From: Acidobacteriota bacterium
GTDB lineage: Bacteria > Acidobacteriota > Vicinamibacteria > Fen-336
NCBI GenBank assembly: GCA_011526565.1
Contig: WYBL01000163.1
Location: 1 to 64,000 of the forward strand
DNA length: 64,000 bases
Direction: 5' to 3'
Positions 1-9,182 of the stretch are shown here, one piece after another (within the stretch, counting starts at the first letter, position 1; every line of letters starts with the position of its first letter). The notes under the pieces are model-generated. The model was not told the origin of the DNA, did no database searches, and was given only the letters and a program-made list of their open reading frames with translations. The position numbers and the translations under genes are program-made.

Positions 1-1
1 C

Positions 2-1510
2 GATCCCGAGGACGAGACGCGGGCGACGCGGGCGGACGGGCTGGTGGGGACGCTCGAGTACCTCTCGCCCGAGCAGGCGCTGGGGCAGGAAGTGGACGGG
101 CGCAGCGACCTCTATTCGCTGGGGGTCGTGCTGTTCGAGATGCTGGCGGGGCAGTTGCCGTTCTCGGCGAAGTCGTCGCTGGGGTCGGTGCTGGCGCGGG
201 TGACCACGGAAGCGGCGCGGCTCTCCGACTCGCGGCCGGACGCGCCGGCGTGGCTGGTCGGCGTCGTGCGCCGGCTGCTCCAGAAGGACCCGGCGCGGCG
301 CTACGCGAGTGCCGCGGAGGTGCTCGGGGACCTGCAGGCTCGGCGGGGGCCAGTCGTCGCCGAGGCCGAGGTCGCAGAGGCTGAAGCGCGGTCGCGCGAA
401 GGCTCGGCTCGCCGGCGGCGCGCGCGGCTCGGCGCGCTCGCCGCGGGGCTTGCGGTGCTGGCCGTCGCGGCCGGGCTCGGCCTCTCGAACGCGCGCGAGG
501 CCGCGAGCCGCGCCGTCGACACGGCGCTGTTCACCGCGCGCGTCGAAGGCGGCGTGCTGCGGGGCGTGAATCGCGCGGGCGACGTGCTCTGGACGCAGGC
601 GTTCGACGAGCCGCTCGTCGACGCGACCTATGGGCCCAGTTCGCAGTACGTGGGCCGGATGCTGCTGGTCCGGCCCGGCGCCTCCGGCGAGAACGAGGTG
701 TGGATCATCGCGCCCGACAGCGCGGCCAAGAAGAGCGACCTGCGCGTCTACGACGCCCGGGGCCAGCTCCGGCTGCGACGCGAGGGCGGGCGGCCGGTGG
801 ACTACGGCGGCACCCGCTACGAGACCTTCGTCGCGGGGCGGCTCCATTCCTTCCCCGACGCCGCGGGGCGGCACCGGGTGTTGCTGCAGTCCAATCACCG
901 GTCCTGGTTCCCCGGCGTGCTCGAGGAGCTCGACGCCGAGGGCCGCACGGTCGGCGAGTTCTGGACGGCGGGCCACATCGTCGACGCGGCCTCCGTCCAG
1001 TTCCGCGGGCGGCCGACGATCGCGCTCTTCGGCTATCACAACGACACCCGCAGCGGCGCGCTCGCCCTGCTCGACCCCCAACGACCCTACGGCCGCACGC
1101 CCGTCGAGCAGGACGCCTATCGCTGCCGGGACTGCGGCGACGCGGATCCGATGGAGATGCTGCTGTTCCCCCGCTCCGACGCGCTGGCGTCGCACAACGA
1201 GACGGGCGCGGCGGGCGCGACCATGGTCCACGAGGAAGAAGATGGCGGGCTGGCCCTCGTCACCACCCAGGGCCAGTTCGCCTCGCCCACGAGCGGCCTG
1301 ATCTCCGCCGACGTCCACTACTCGCTCGACGCCGCGCTGCGCGTCAGGAGCCTCACCGTGGCCGCCAGCTTCCGGGAGCTGCACCGCAGCCTGTTCGAGG
1401 CAGGCCGCCTGGACCATCGCTTCGGGCCGGCCGACGAGCGCGCCCTGCGCCGCGTCCGCCGCTGGGACGGCCGCCGCTTCGTGGAACTGGAGCCCGCCCC
1501 GGCGCGCTGA
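2..1510 (+). CDS. Ser/Thr protein kinase with C-terminal CxDCG domain (5' end outside window)
   Basis: The frame is open from base 2, so the gene begins upstream of the window. What remains starts in the activation loop (G-L-V-G-T-L-E-Y-L-S-P-E-Q) and covers the kinase C-lobe. A basic stretch and one membrane segment follow at about 420-490. The rest is a roughly 330-residue C-terminal region, probably extracytoplasmic, with the motifs WFPG.LEELD, YHN.TR, RCRDCG and FPRSDAL. The same blocks occur in order in the two kinase genes downstream, so this is the first member of a tandem family. The role is signalling by Ser/Thr phosphorylation; the ligand of the C-terminal domain is unknown. The catalytic loop is off-window and could not be checked. 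Confidence 0.85.
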   Translation, partial: DPEDETRATRADGLVGTLEYLSPEQALGQEVDGRSDLYSLGVVLFEMLAGQLPFSAKSSLGSVLARVTTEAARLSDSRPDAPAWLVGVVRRLLQKDPARRYASAAEVLGDLQARRGPVVAEAEVAEAEARSREGSARRRRARLGALAAGLAVLAVAAGLGLSNAREAASRAVDTALFTARVEGGVLRGVNRAGDVLWTQAFDEPLVDATYGPSSQYVGRMLLVRPGASGENEVWIIAPDSAAKKSDLRVYDARGQLRLRREGGRPVDYGGTRYETFVAGRLHSFPDAAGRHRVLLQSNHRSWFPGVLEELDAEGRTVGEFWTAGHIVDAASVQFRGRPTIALFGYHNDTRSGALALLDPQRPYGRTPVEQDAYRCRDCGDADPMEMLLFPRSDALASHNETGAAGATMVHEEEDGGLALVTTQGQFASPTSGLISADVHYSLDAALRVRSLTVAASFRELHRSLFEAGRLDHRFGPADERALRRVRRWDGRRFVELEPAPAR

Positions 1511-1525
1511 GCTTCCCCGCCGCCG

Positions 1526-2494
1526 CTAACGGTAGGCGACGCAGTCCTGGCAGGGAGTGCCGGTCACGTCCTTGCGCAGGTGGGCGGCGCGGAGCTCCTG
1601 GAAGGGCAGGCTGTTCCAGCCCTCCTGGAACGACACCTGCGTCAGGTCGGCCATCACCCAGCGCTGGTCGGCGTCGAAGCAGCAGGCCGAGAGCTTGCCG
1701 GCAGCGGTGATGTGGCCCTCGGTGAAGGCCGACCAGCACGGCAGCGGCTCGCGCAGGTTGCCGAGGCGGCCCTGGTTGCCGGCGATCGGACGGTAGCCGA
1801 GCTCGGCCTCGCGCTTGGACGCGAGGCTGCCCATCGAGTAGAGCGGCAGCCAGTAGTGCTGGTCGACGTGGGGCGCGAACTCGGCGACCAGCGCCTCCAT
1901 CCGCACCTGCTGCTCGCCGTCGTAGGCGATCGACGACGCGTAGAGGCCACAGCGGTGGCCGGTGCGCGCCTGCACCTCGTCGCGCACGCGGCGCGCCGCC
2001 TTCAGGTGCTCGAGCGAGCGCTTCCACGACTCCTGGCGCACGCCCGCGATCTCCTCGAACTGGGTCGCGTCGGCGTAGTTGAGGCTCCACTTCAGCGAGT
2101 CGAGGCCCGCCTCCATGCACGCCTGCACGTTCGCGGGCGTCGCCAGCGAGCCGTTGGTCGTGAGGAACAGGTACGGGAAGCCGGCCTCGCGCTTGGCGTA
2201 GCGGATCGCGTCCACCAGCAGCTCGGGCGCCATGAAGGACTCGCCGAGGAAGAACATGCCCAGTTCCTCGACGCCGGCCGCGCGCATCTCGCGGGCCAGG
2301 CGCTGGAACAGGCCGAGGTCCATGTCGTGCTTGGGCTGCGACTCGCGGGTCCGCAGCGCGCAGAAGCCGCAGCGGTAGTTGCAGCGGCCGGTCAGCTCGA
2401 CCTTGACGCTCTTCGGAGCCGGCGGCGCCGCCAGCAGGCGTTCGGCGGGGATGCCGGTGATCGCGTCGATGCGGGCGGTGATCGTCTCGGCCAA
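1526..2494 (-). CDS. Radical SAM/SPASM-domain protein
   Basis: A 322-residue protein with the radical SAM cluster motif CxxxCxxC at residues 38-45 (C38, C42, C45). Late cysteines (CW, ACC, CQDC at the very end) resemble a SPASM-type auxiliary cluster region. Such proteins cleave S-adenosylmethionine to start radical chemistry, often on peptides or cofactors; the substrate here is unknown. I chose the TTG start at 2494 because GAGGAGGG lies about 6 nt upstream; the longer frame to 2572 adds low-complexity sequence. The gene lies antisense between two tandem kinases and ends 15 nt from the first. A link to the kinases is inference only. Confidence 0.85.
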   Translation of the reverse strand: MAETITARIDAITGIPAERLLAAPPAPKSVKVELTGRCNYRCGFCALRTRESQPKHDMDLGLFQRLAREMRAAGVEELGMFFLGESFMAPELLVDAIRYAKREAGFPYLFLTTNGSLATPANVQACMEAGLDSLKWSLNYADATQFEEIAGVRQESWKRSLEHLKAARRVRDEVQARTGHRCGLYASSIAYDGEQQVRMEALVAEFAPHVDQHYWLPLYSMGSLASKREAELGYRPIAGNQGRLGNLREPLPCWSAFTEGHITAAGKLSACCFDADQRWVMADLTQVSFQEGWNSLPFQELRAAHLRKDVTGTPCQDCVAYR

Positions 2495-2678
2495 GGCGGG
2501 TCCCTCCTCGAGGACGGTGCGACGAGCGCCGCCCGCGCAAAGTGTGCGGCGCACCGGTCGTCCGGTCCGCACATCCCGTCAGGCCCCGCTCGACACCCCG
2601 CCTTTTGCACTTTCCATGCCAGGAGCCGTTGCCGACTGGACGGAGGACGAACGGTGAGAAGATCGCGCACCGACTTCC

Positions 2679-4706
2679 ATGAGCCCGGGCCACATCGCCG
2701 CCGCCGCGCGACACGAGACGGACACGGTCATCCCCGCCGATCTCGAAGGAGAACCCGCGCCGGTCCTGCCCGCGGGCACGCTCGTCGGCGGGCGCTACCG
2801 GACGCTGGACGTGCTGGGGTCAGGCGGCTACGCGGTGGTGTACCGCGCGCGCGACGAGGCTTCGGACCGCGAGGTCGCGCTCAAGGTGCTGCGCTCCGAC
2901 CGCCTGTCGCCGGTCGCTGCGCGGCGGCTGCAGCGCGAGGCGCAGAGCGCCGCGACGGCGCAGCACCCGGCGCTGATTCCCGTCCACGACCACGGCACCG
3001 CGCCCGAAGGCCCGTACCTGGTGATGGAACTGGTCGCGGGCGAGACGCTGCGCGATCGCCTCCGTCGCGGGCCGCTCCTCGTCGCGGAGGCCGTCGCGAT
3101 CGCGATCGCCGTCGCCGACGCGCTGCACGCGCTGCACGCAGCCGGCCTCGTCCACCGCGACCTGAAGCCGTCCAACATCCTGCTCGGCGCCGACGGTCGG
3201 GTCCGGGTCGGCGACCTGGGCCTGGTGACCGCACTGGCGGCCGAGTCCGCGACGCAGGTGACGCGGGCCGACGGCCTGGTCGGCACGATGGAGTACCTCT
3301 CGCCCGAGCAGGCGCTGGGGCACGAGCTCGACGGCCGCAGCGACCTGTACGGCCTGGGCCTCGTGCTCTTCGAGATGCTCGCGGGGCGCACGCCGTTCAC
3401 GTCGCGCTCCTCGCTCGGCTCCGTGCTGGCGCGCGTGACGGAGGAGCCGGCCTCGCTGGCCGCCACCCGGCCCGACGCACCCGCGTGGATCGTCGCCGTC
3501 GTGCGCCGGCTGCTGGAGCGCGAGCCGGCGCGGCGCTACGCCTCGGCGGTGGATCTCGCGGACGACCTGCGGCACGCGCGGGCGACGCCGGGGCCCGCGG
3601 CCGAGAAGGCGTCGCGCGCGAGGCCTCGCGGCCTCCTGCGGCTCGGGCTCGGCGCGCTCGCGCTGGCGGCGGTCGCCTGGGCCGGCGCGCGCCTGCCGCC
3701 ACGGGCCTCCGCCGCGGACCGCACGATGGCGAGCGCCGCCGTGGAAGGCGGCGTGCTGCGCGGGAAGAACGCGCGCGGCGAGGCGCTGTGGGCCTTCACG
3801 TTCCCGGCCCCGCTGCGCGAGGAGAGCTACCGCCCCGATCCCGGAACCTCCGGCGAACCGCTGGTGATCCGCCGCGTCCGCGGACGCAACGAGGTCTGGA
3901 TGGTCGTGCGCGGCGCGAACGACGCGCCCGGGGAACTGGTCGTGCTCGACGACGCCGGCCGCCTCCGGCTGCGGCGGCGGCCGGGGCGGGGCGTGACCTT
4001 CGGCAGCCAGCGCTACGACCGCTTCGCCGCCGGCACGCTGCACCCGATCACCGATCGCGCGGGACGCCAGCGCCTCTACCTCGCGGCGGCCCACGTGCCG
4101 TGGTTCCCCGGCGTCGTCGAAGAACTCGACGAGGACGGCCGCCCGCGAGCGGAGTTCTGGTCCGTCGGCCACGCGATGGCGGTGAGCCGCGTCGAGGTCC
4201 AGGGCCGCGAGATGCTGGCGATCGGCGCCCATCACAACGCCACCCGCGGCGGCAGCCTCGCGCTGTTCGACCTCGACGGAACGGGCGGGCACATGCCTGC
4301 GGAGGAAGCCGAGTATCGCTGCGCCGACTGCGGCGAGGCAACGCCGGTGCAAGCGTACCTGTTCCCAGCGAGCGACGCGCTGGCCGCGCGCTCGTTCGGG
4401 CGCGGCACGGCCCGGGTCGACACCGTCGTCGGCGGGCCCGAGGGTCGGATCGAGGTCTCCGTCGACCACGGGAGTTCGACGTTCGGACCCGACGCCGGGC
4501 CGGCGGGCCAGGTGCACTACTCGCTGGACGTCCCCGCGAACCGCGTGCGCCAGGTCGCGCCGAGCGCCACGCTGCTCGACCTGCACGCCGCGCTGTTCGC
4601 CGCCGGCCGCCTGGACCACGCGTTCGGCCCGGGCGACGAGCGGGCGCTGGCGCGGGTGCGGCGCTGGGACGGCGCGCGCTTCGTCGAGCTCCCGTACAGC
4701 CCGTAG
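2679..4706 (+). CDS. Transmembrane Ser/Thr protein kinase, CxDCG C-terminal domain
   Basis: A 675-residue protein. The kinase domain spans about 40-298, with glycine loop GSGGYAVV at 47-54, lysine in VALK (K69), HRDLKPSN (D161) and DLG in place of DFG (D179), so the catalytic residues look intact. A membrane segment follows at about 318-337. The C-terminal region (about 350-675) carries EGGVLRGKN, WFPGVVEELD, HHN.TR, RCADCG (C548, C551) and FPASDAL, matching the neighbouring kinases. It probably senses an envelope signal and phosphorylates cytoplasmic targets. The two cysteines could bind metal or form a disulfide. The next kinase starts 47 nt downstream. Confidence 0.93.
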   Translation: MSPGHIAAAARHETDTVIPADLEGEPAPVLPAGTLVGGRYRTLDVLGSGGYAVVYRARDEASDREVALKVLRSDRLSPVAARRLQREAQSAATAQHPALIPVHDHGTAPEGPYLVMELVAGETLRDRLRRGPLLVAEAVAIAIAVADALHALHAAGLVHRDLKPSNILLGADGRVRVGDLGLVTALAAESATQVTRADGLVGTMEYLSPEQALGHELDGRSDLYGLGLVLFEMLAGRTPFTSRSSLGSVLARVTEEPASLAATRPDAPAWIVAVVRRLLEREPARRYASAVDLADDLRHARATPGPAAEKASRARPRGLLRLGLGALALAAVAWAGARLPPRASAADRTMASAAVEGGVLRGKNARGEALWAFTFPAPLREESYRPDPGTSGEPLVIRRVRGRNEVWMVVRGANDAPGELVVLDDAGRLRLRRRPGRGVTFGSQRYDRFAAGTLHPITDRAGRQRLYLAAAHVPWFPGVVEELDEDGRPRAEFWSVGHAMAVSRVEVQGREMLAIGAHHNATRGGSLALFDLDGTGGHMPAEEAEYRCADCGEATPVQAYLFPASDALAARSFGRGTARVDTVVGGPEGRIEVSVDHGSSTFGPDAGPAGQVHYSLDVPANRVRQVAPSATLLDLHAALFAAGRLDHAFGPGDERALARVRRWDGARFVELPYSP

Positions 4707-4753
4707 GACCGCGGTGCCCCGGCCGGGGCCGGGAATGCCAAACTTGGGCGCTC

Positions 4754-6814
4754 ATGGGCCAGGTCCCCTCCCCGCGCGGCGAAACCGAGAGCGTCGACCC
4801 GCTGGACCTCGGCATCGCGGCCGAACCCGCGCTGCCGGCCGGAACTCTCGTGGGGGGGCGCCACCGGATTGGAGCCGTGCTCGGCCGCGGCGGCTACGCT
4901 GTCGTCTACCGCGCCTGCGACGAGGCGACGGGCACGGCGGTCGCGCTCAAGGTCCTGCGCGCCGACCGCGTGTCCGCCGTCGCCGTGCGGCGCCTGCAGC
5001 GCGAGGCGGAGACCGCCGCCGCGCTCGACCATCCCGGGCTCGTGCCCGTGCTCGACCACGGGCTCGCCGAGCAGGGCCCGTACCTGGCGATGGAGCTGGT
5101 CGAAGGCGAGACGTTGCGCGAGCGCCTCGCGCGCGGGCCGCTGCCGGTGGCCGAAGCGACACGCCTGGCGGCGGCGCTCGCGGAGACGCTCGACGCGCTG
5201 CACGCCCACGGGCTCGTGCACCGCGACCTGAAGCCGTCCAACGTGCTGCTCGGCGCCGACGGCCAGCCGCGCATCGCGGACCTCGGCCTGGTGACGGCGC
5301 TCGCCGACGACGACGCGACGCGGGCGACGCGTGCCGACGGCCTGGTCGGCACGATGGAGTACCTCTCGCCCGAGCAGGCGCTGGGCCGCGCGGTCGACGC
5401 CCGCAGCGACCTCTACTCGCTCGGCATCGTGCTGTTCGAGATGCTGGCCGGGCAGTTGCCGTTCGCGGCGCAGTCGTCGCTGGGTTCGGTGCTGGCGCGG
5501 GTGACGGAAGCGCCGGCGCCGCTCTCCGACTCGCGGCCCGACGCGCCGCCGTGGCTCGTGGGCGTCGTGCACAAGCTGCTGGCGCGCGAGCCGGGCCAGC
5601 GCTACGGCTCGGCTGCCGAACTGGCGGCCGACCTGCGCGCGGAACGCGGGCCCGCGCTGCCCGCGCCCGCAGCGCCCGTAGCGCCTCCCGCACGGATCAC
5701 GCGGCGGAGCCACGCCGTGGCATTCGGCGCGGTGGCGCTCGCCATCCTCGCCGCGGGCGCCGCGCTGCGGCCGCGGATCACGCCGCCGACGCCAGGGCCG
5801 CGGCTCACCGCAGTCCACGTCGTGGACGGCGCGCTGCGCGGCAAGGACGCGGAAGGCCGCGTGCTCTGGGTCCACCGTCCTCCCGTCCCCCTGCTCGACA
5901 GGGCCTACGCGGCTCCGGAGACCGACGGCGACGGGGTGCGACTGTGGCTGCGCACGAGCGGGGCGGAACAGCAGGTGTGGCTGATCGCCCCGGAGGGTCC
6001 GAAGGGGCCGGGCGTGCTGCATGCGTTCTCGGCCGAAGGCCGGCCGCTCTGGATACGCGCGCCGGGACGGCCCGTGCACTTCGGCGCGGAGCGCTTCGAC
6101 CGCTTCTCGGCCAACCGCCTGCACGCGCTGACCGACGCGCGCGGACGTCGGCGCGTCTTCCTCTCCGTCGCTCACAACCCCTGGTTCCCCGGCGCGCTCG
6201 AAGAACTGGGGCCGGACGGACGCACGGTCGCCGAGTACTGGTCGCCGGGCCACGTGACCAGCGTGGCCCGGGTGCGCTTCGGGGGCCGCGATGCGCTGGC
6301 GGTCGGCAGCTACCACAACGAGACGCGCGGCGCGGGCCTCGCCCTGCTCGACCTCGAGAACCCCTCCGGCCGGATGCCGGCCGTCGCGGAGAAGTTCCGC
6401 TGCTCGGACTGCGGCTCGCGTGATCCGCTGGCGGCGCTGGCGTTCCCGGGCTCGGATGCGCTGCGCGCGTCGAGCGCCGGCCAGGGCGCGGCCCAGGTGA
6501 TGGAGGTCCACGACTCCGAGGCCGGGCTCGCGGTGACGGTCCGACAGGCGCGCCATCGCTCGGAGGTCGACGGACGCGACGTCGACGCCGTCGTCCGTTA
6601 CGAACTCGACGCCGAGGCCCGGCGGGTCCTGGGCGTGGTGGCCGGCGACGGCTACCTGCGCCTGCACGAGAGGCTGCGCGCGGCCGGCGAGATCGACCAC
6701 CCGTTCGGCGACGACGACCTGCGCGAACTCGCCCGCGTCCGCCGCTGGGACGGCACCGGCTGGTCCGAGCTGCCGTCGGCCCTTCCAGCAAGAGCCGGAT
6801 CTCCTGGCGCTTGA
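4754..6814 (+). CDS. Transmembrane Ser/Thr protein kinase, CxDCG C-terminal domain
   Basis: A 686-residue close paralogue of the gene just upstream. It has GRGGYAVV, VALK (K66), HRDLKPSN (D158), DLG (D176), the GTMEYLSPEQ activation segment, one membrane helix near residue 315-335 and the same C-terminal block order (WFPGALEELG, YHNETR, RCSDCG, FPGSDAL). The ATG at 4754 fits the start of the paralogue. The frame is open far upstream (to 1580), but that stretch is antisense to the radical SAM gene and out of frame with kinase 2, so it is not coding. A 14-nt GC palindrome lies in the gap at 4716-4729. Tandem duplication is the simplest origin. Confidence 0.93.
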   Translation: MGQVPSPRGETESVDPLDLGIAAEPALPAGTLVGGRHRIGAVLGRGGYAVVYRACDEATGTAVALKVLRADRVSAVAVRRLQREAETAAALDHPGLVPVLDHGLAEQGPYLAMELVEGETLRERLARGPLPVAEATRLAAALAETLDALHAHGLVHRDLKPSNVLLGADGQPRIADLGLVTALADDDATRATRADGLVGTMEYLSPEQALGRAVDARSDLYSLGIVLFEMLAGQLPFAAQSSLGSVLARVTEAPAPLSDSRPDAPPWLVGVVHKLLAREPGQRYGSAAELAADLRAERGPALPAPAAPVAPPARITRRSHAVAFGAVALAILAAGAALRPRITPPTPGPRLTAVHVVDGALRGKDAEGRVLWVHRPPVPLLDRAYAAPETDGDGVRLWLRTSGAEQQVWLIAPEGPKGPGVLHAFSAEGRPLWIRAPGRPVHFGAERFDRFSANRLHALTDARGRRRVFLSVAHNPWFPGALEELGPDGRTVAEYWSPGHVTSVARVRFGGRDALAVGSYHNETRGAGLALLDLENPSGRMPAVAEKFRCSDCGSRDPLAALAFPGSDALRASSAGQGAAQVMEVHDSEAGLAVTVRQARHRSEVDGRDVDAVVRYELDAEARRVLGVVAGDGYLRLHERLRAAGEIDHPFGDDDLRELARVRRWDGTGWSELPSALPARAGSPGA

Positions 6815-6910
6815 CGGGCTGTCAGGCAGGCGGGGCGGAGAGCACCTGCCGGAACTGGCACCGCCTGCTCTACAAGCAGCCGCAGCCGTCGAATCAGGTC
6901 GGGCGCCGAC

Positions 6911-6916
6911 TACAAT
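6911..6916 (+). promoter_or_regulatory. -10-like box TACAAT 6 nt before a GTG start
   Basis: TACAAT is followed by six bases and then the GTG at 6923, which would place transcription start on or next to the start codon. No convincing -35 box is visible about 17 nt upstream. Confidence 0.45.
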
Positions 6917-6922
6917 CGGAGC

Positions 6923-7174
6923 GTGCAACCGTCGGACACCGATCCAGAGACGGAGCGAGTCCATCTCGCGCTGCTGCGCGCGGCTCCTCCGGGGCGACGC
7001 CTGAAGCTGGCGCTGTCGCTGAGCCAGAGCGTCATCGCCCTGTCACGGTCGGGGCTGGCGCGCCGGGCGCCGGGCGCGGACGAACGCGAGATCGGCCTCC
7101 GTTTCGTGGCCAGCCACTACGGCCATGCGTTGGCGGAAGGCGTGCGGTCGGAACTGGCCCGCCGCCCGCGGTGA
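6923..7174 (+). CDS. Small protein paired with a nucleotidyltransferase (antitoxin-like)
   Basis: An 83-residue, mostly helical, charged protein that I do not recognise as a named family. It starts with GTG directly after a TACAAT box and shares the GTGA overlap (7171-7174) with the nucleotidyltransferase gene, so the two are translationally coupled. The layout of a small first gene and a nucleotidyltransferase-fold second gene resembles two-gene toxin-antitoxin modules, and a second module with the same layout lies at 22545-23395. An antitoxin or partner role is inferred from context alone. Confidence 0.7.
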   Translation: MQPSDTDPETERVHLALLRAAPPGRRLKLALSLSQSVIALSRSGLARRAPGADEREIGLRFVASHYGHALAEGVRSELARRPR

Positions 7175-7752
7175 CGCCTCCCGATCTCCTGCTGGCGCTG
7201 TCTCCGGTCCTCGAGGCACTCGAGCGTCTCGGGGTGCGGCACTTCGTCGGCGGGTCGATCGCGAGTTCGGCACACGGAGTCGCCCGCGCCAGCATCGACG
7301 CAGATGTGGTGGCCGACCTCTCACAGCGGCACGTGGACGCTCTGATCGCGGCTCTGGAACCCGGCTACTACGTCCCGGACCAGCGGGTGCGCGACGCGGT
7401 GGCGCGACGGACCTCGTTCAACGTGATCCACCTCGAGACCATGCTGAAGGTCGACGTCTTCGTAATGAAGGATCGGCCTCACGACCACAGGGCGATGAAG
7501 CGGGTCCGGGTCGCCTCGCTGGGCGAGGGGGGGCTGGGGCTTCCGGTGGCGTCGGCGGAGGACATCGTGCTCGCCAAGCTGGAGTGGTTTCGCCGGGGCG
7601 GCGAGGTCTCCGAACGACAGTGGACCGACGTGATGGGTGTGCTGCGAGCGGCCCCCGAGTCGCTCGATCGCGGCTACCTGCTTTCCGGCGCGCGCGAACT
7701 CGCTGTGCTGGACCTGCTGGAGCGCGCTCTGGCGGAGGCCGCGAGGGGTTAG
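7171..7752 (+). CDS. Nucleotidyltransferase-fold protein
   Basis: A 193-residue protein. The N-terminal part has the GGSIAS motif and a following D-A-D-V pair typical of the nucleotidyltransferase fold used by AbiEii/MNT-type and DUF6036-like proteins. A later block (K.DVF, then DIVLAKLEW) matches that group. These proteins transfer NMP groups, in some cases to tRNA or protein as toxins. The GTG start at 7171 overlaps the stop of the upstream small gene. The frame to 6811 is open but overlaps that gene entirely. The stop overlaps the converging glycosyltransferase-like gene by 4 nt. Confidence 0.8.
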   Translation: MTPPDLLLALSPVLEALERLGVRHFVGGSIASSAHGVARASIDADVVADLSQRHVDALIAALEPGYYVPDQRVRDAVARRTSFNVIHLETMLKVDVFVMKDRPHDHRAMKRVRVASLGEGGLGLPVASAEDIVLAKLEWFRRGGEVSERQWTDVMGVLRAAPESLDRGYLLSGARELAVLDLLERALAEAARG

Positions 7753-9182
7753 CTGTCTCCGTCAGTCCGGCGGGCGATGCGCAGCACCTCGGCCGCGATC
7801 GCTTCCGCTGCCGTGCCGCGGTTCACCGGCACCTCGCGGTCGAGCACCGCGCGGCGGGCGTCGCGGTCGAGGCCGCGGTCGGCGAGGTAGGCCGCGATCG
7901 ACGCGACCAGCTCGTCCTCGCTGCGGGCCTGGCGCACCGCGCCGGTCTCGAGGATGCGGCGCAGGTGGTCGAAGCGGTCGATCGTCTCCGTCATCGGCCG
8001 GCCGGTGTCGCGCCAGGTGTGGTAGCCGACGTTGACCACGGGAGTGTCGACCAGGCACGCCTCGAGCAGCATCGTCGAGTACTCGGTGACCAGCACGTCC
8101 GCCGCCTTCAGCAGCCCGGCGTAGGCGCGCAGGTCCTCGGCCGGGTAGGCGTACTCCTTCCCCAGCGGCAGCACGACCGGCCGCGACACCGCGAAGCGGC
8201 CGGCGTGGTCGCGCTCGAAGCCGGCGACGCGGGCCAGGTCCTCCTCGATCTTCTTCGCCCACTTGCCCGACTCGCGCGTGAAGTAGTTGGGATGCAGCCG
8301 CAGCACCACCTGCGCGTCGCCCAGTTCGCCGGCCGCGACGCGGCGCAGCAGCGCCTCGACGACGTCGAGCGTGGTCAGCACGTGCTTGAAGCCGGACGGG
8401 GCGTAGAAGATCGTCGGCCGCGACGGGTCGAGGCCGAGGCCGCGCAGCACGTCCTCGCGGCCCGGCAGCGCGTCCGGCTGGAAGTACGGGTCCCAGTGGG
8501 CGATGCCGCCGACGCTGACCGCGGCGGGGTCAAGGTCGTGGAGCCGCACCAGCTCGTCGCGCATGATCTCGTTCCAGGCGAGGGCGTGGTCGGGGATCGC
8601 GCCGCGGTAGCCCTTGGAGCTCGGGTTGTCCCAGGAGTGGACCAGCGACACGACACGGCAGCCGTTGCGACGCGCGAGGCGCATGATCGGCGAGTCGAGC
8701 GCGTAGCCGACGCTGGAGACGACCAGCACGTCGGGCCGGTAGCGGTCGAACAGCGGCTGCGCCCCGGTCCCGAACAGGAACGCCGACTCCAGCCGCACGA
8801 GGCCGCGGCGCAGGGCGCGCGAGCGGCGCAGCAGCCAGGCGAGGCCGCGGGCCAGCGTGCGGCCGCGGCCGAAGTAGCCCTCGTACAACTCGCGAGTGCC
8901 GCCCTTCGTCTCCCCGCCGCCGTAGGTGAAGTAGCGGATGCGGTTGAAGAACGACTGCAGCGGGTGCTGCTTGAGCAGGCGCTGGCTCTCCTCGAGCGGG
9001 AACGGCTCGAACGAGACGTCGTCTCCGCCGAAGCGCTCGCGCAGCCACGGGCTCTCGTGATCGGGATGGAGCACGACGACGCGGGCGCCGCCCTCGCGCA
9101 ACGCCGCCAGCACCCCGCTGTCGAGGATGTAGCGCACGGAGAAGGCGCGGTAGACGGCGACGAAGATCGTCGGCCGCGTCAC
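7749..9182 (-). CDS. CDP-glycerol glycerophosphotransferase-like glycan biosynthesis protein
   Basis: A 477-residue soluble protein. Segments such as VHSWDN, YAPSGFKH, RLHPNYF and TEYSTMLLEA are typical of the CDP-glycerol glycerophosphotransferase/capsule transferase superfamily, which has a GT-B-like fold. It probably adds a phospho-polyol or sugar unit to a surface polymer; donor and acceptor are unknown. The GTG start at 9182 shares GTGA with the stop of the upstream membrane protein. It is the last gene of the glycan run that begins with HU at 17060. Confidence 0.8.
   Translation of the reverse strand: MTRPTIFVAVYRAFSVRYILDSGVLAALREGGARVVVLHPDHESPWLRERFGGDDVSFEPFPLEESQRLLKQHPLQSFFNRIRYFTYGGGETKGGTRELYEGYFGRGRTLARGLAWLLRRSRALRRGLVRLESAFLFGTGAQPLFDRYRPDVLVVSSVGYALDSPIMRLARRNGCRVVSLVHSWDNPSSKGYRGAIPDHALAWNEIMRDELVRLHDLDPAAVSVGGIAHWDPYFQPDALPGREDVLRGLGLDPSRPTIFYAPSGFKHVLTTLDVVEALLRRVAAGELGDAQVVLRLHPNYFTRESGKWAKKIEEDLARVAGFERDHAGRFAVSRPVVLPLGKEYAYPAEDLRAYAGLLKAADVLVTEYSTMLLEACLVDTPVVNVGYHTWRDTGRPMTETIDRFDHLRRILETGAVRQARSEDELVASIAAYLADRGLDRDARRAVLDREVPVNRGTAAEAIAAEVLRIARRTDGDS

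Noticed and set aside
2820..4619. 599-codon antisense frame within kinase 2
   Set aside because: The sense strand carries all kinase motifs; the antisense product is low-complexity.
4716..4729. 14-nt GC palindrome between kinases 2 and 3 as terminator
   Set aside because: It has no loop and no U-tract, and the next paralogue starts 25 nt later; chance in GC-rich DNA is likely.
1580..6814. Single 1744-codon open frame
   Set aside because: Only 4754-6814 is coding (kinase 3). The rest runs antisense to the radical SAM gene and out of frame with kinase 2, and reads as Arg/Pro/Ala-rich low complexity, an effect of high GC.
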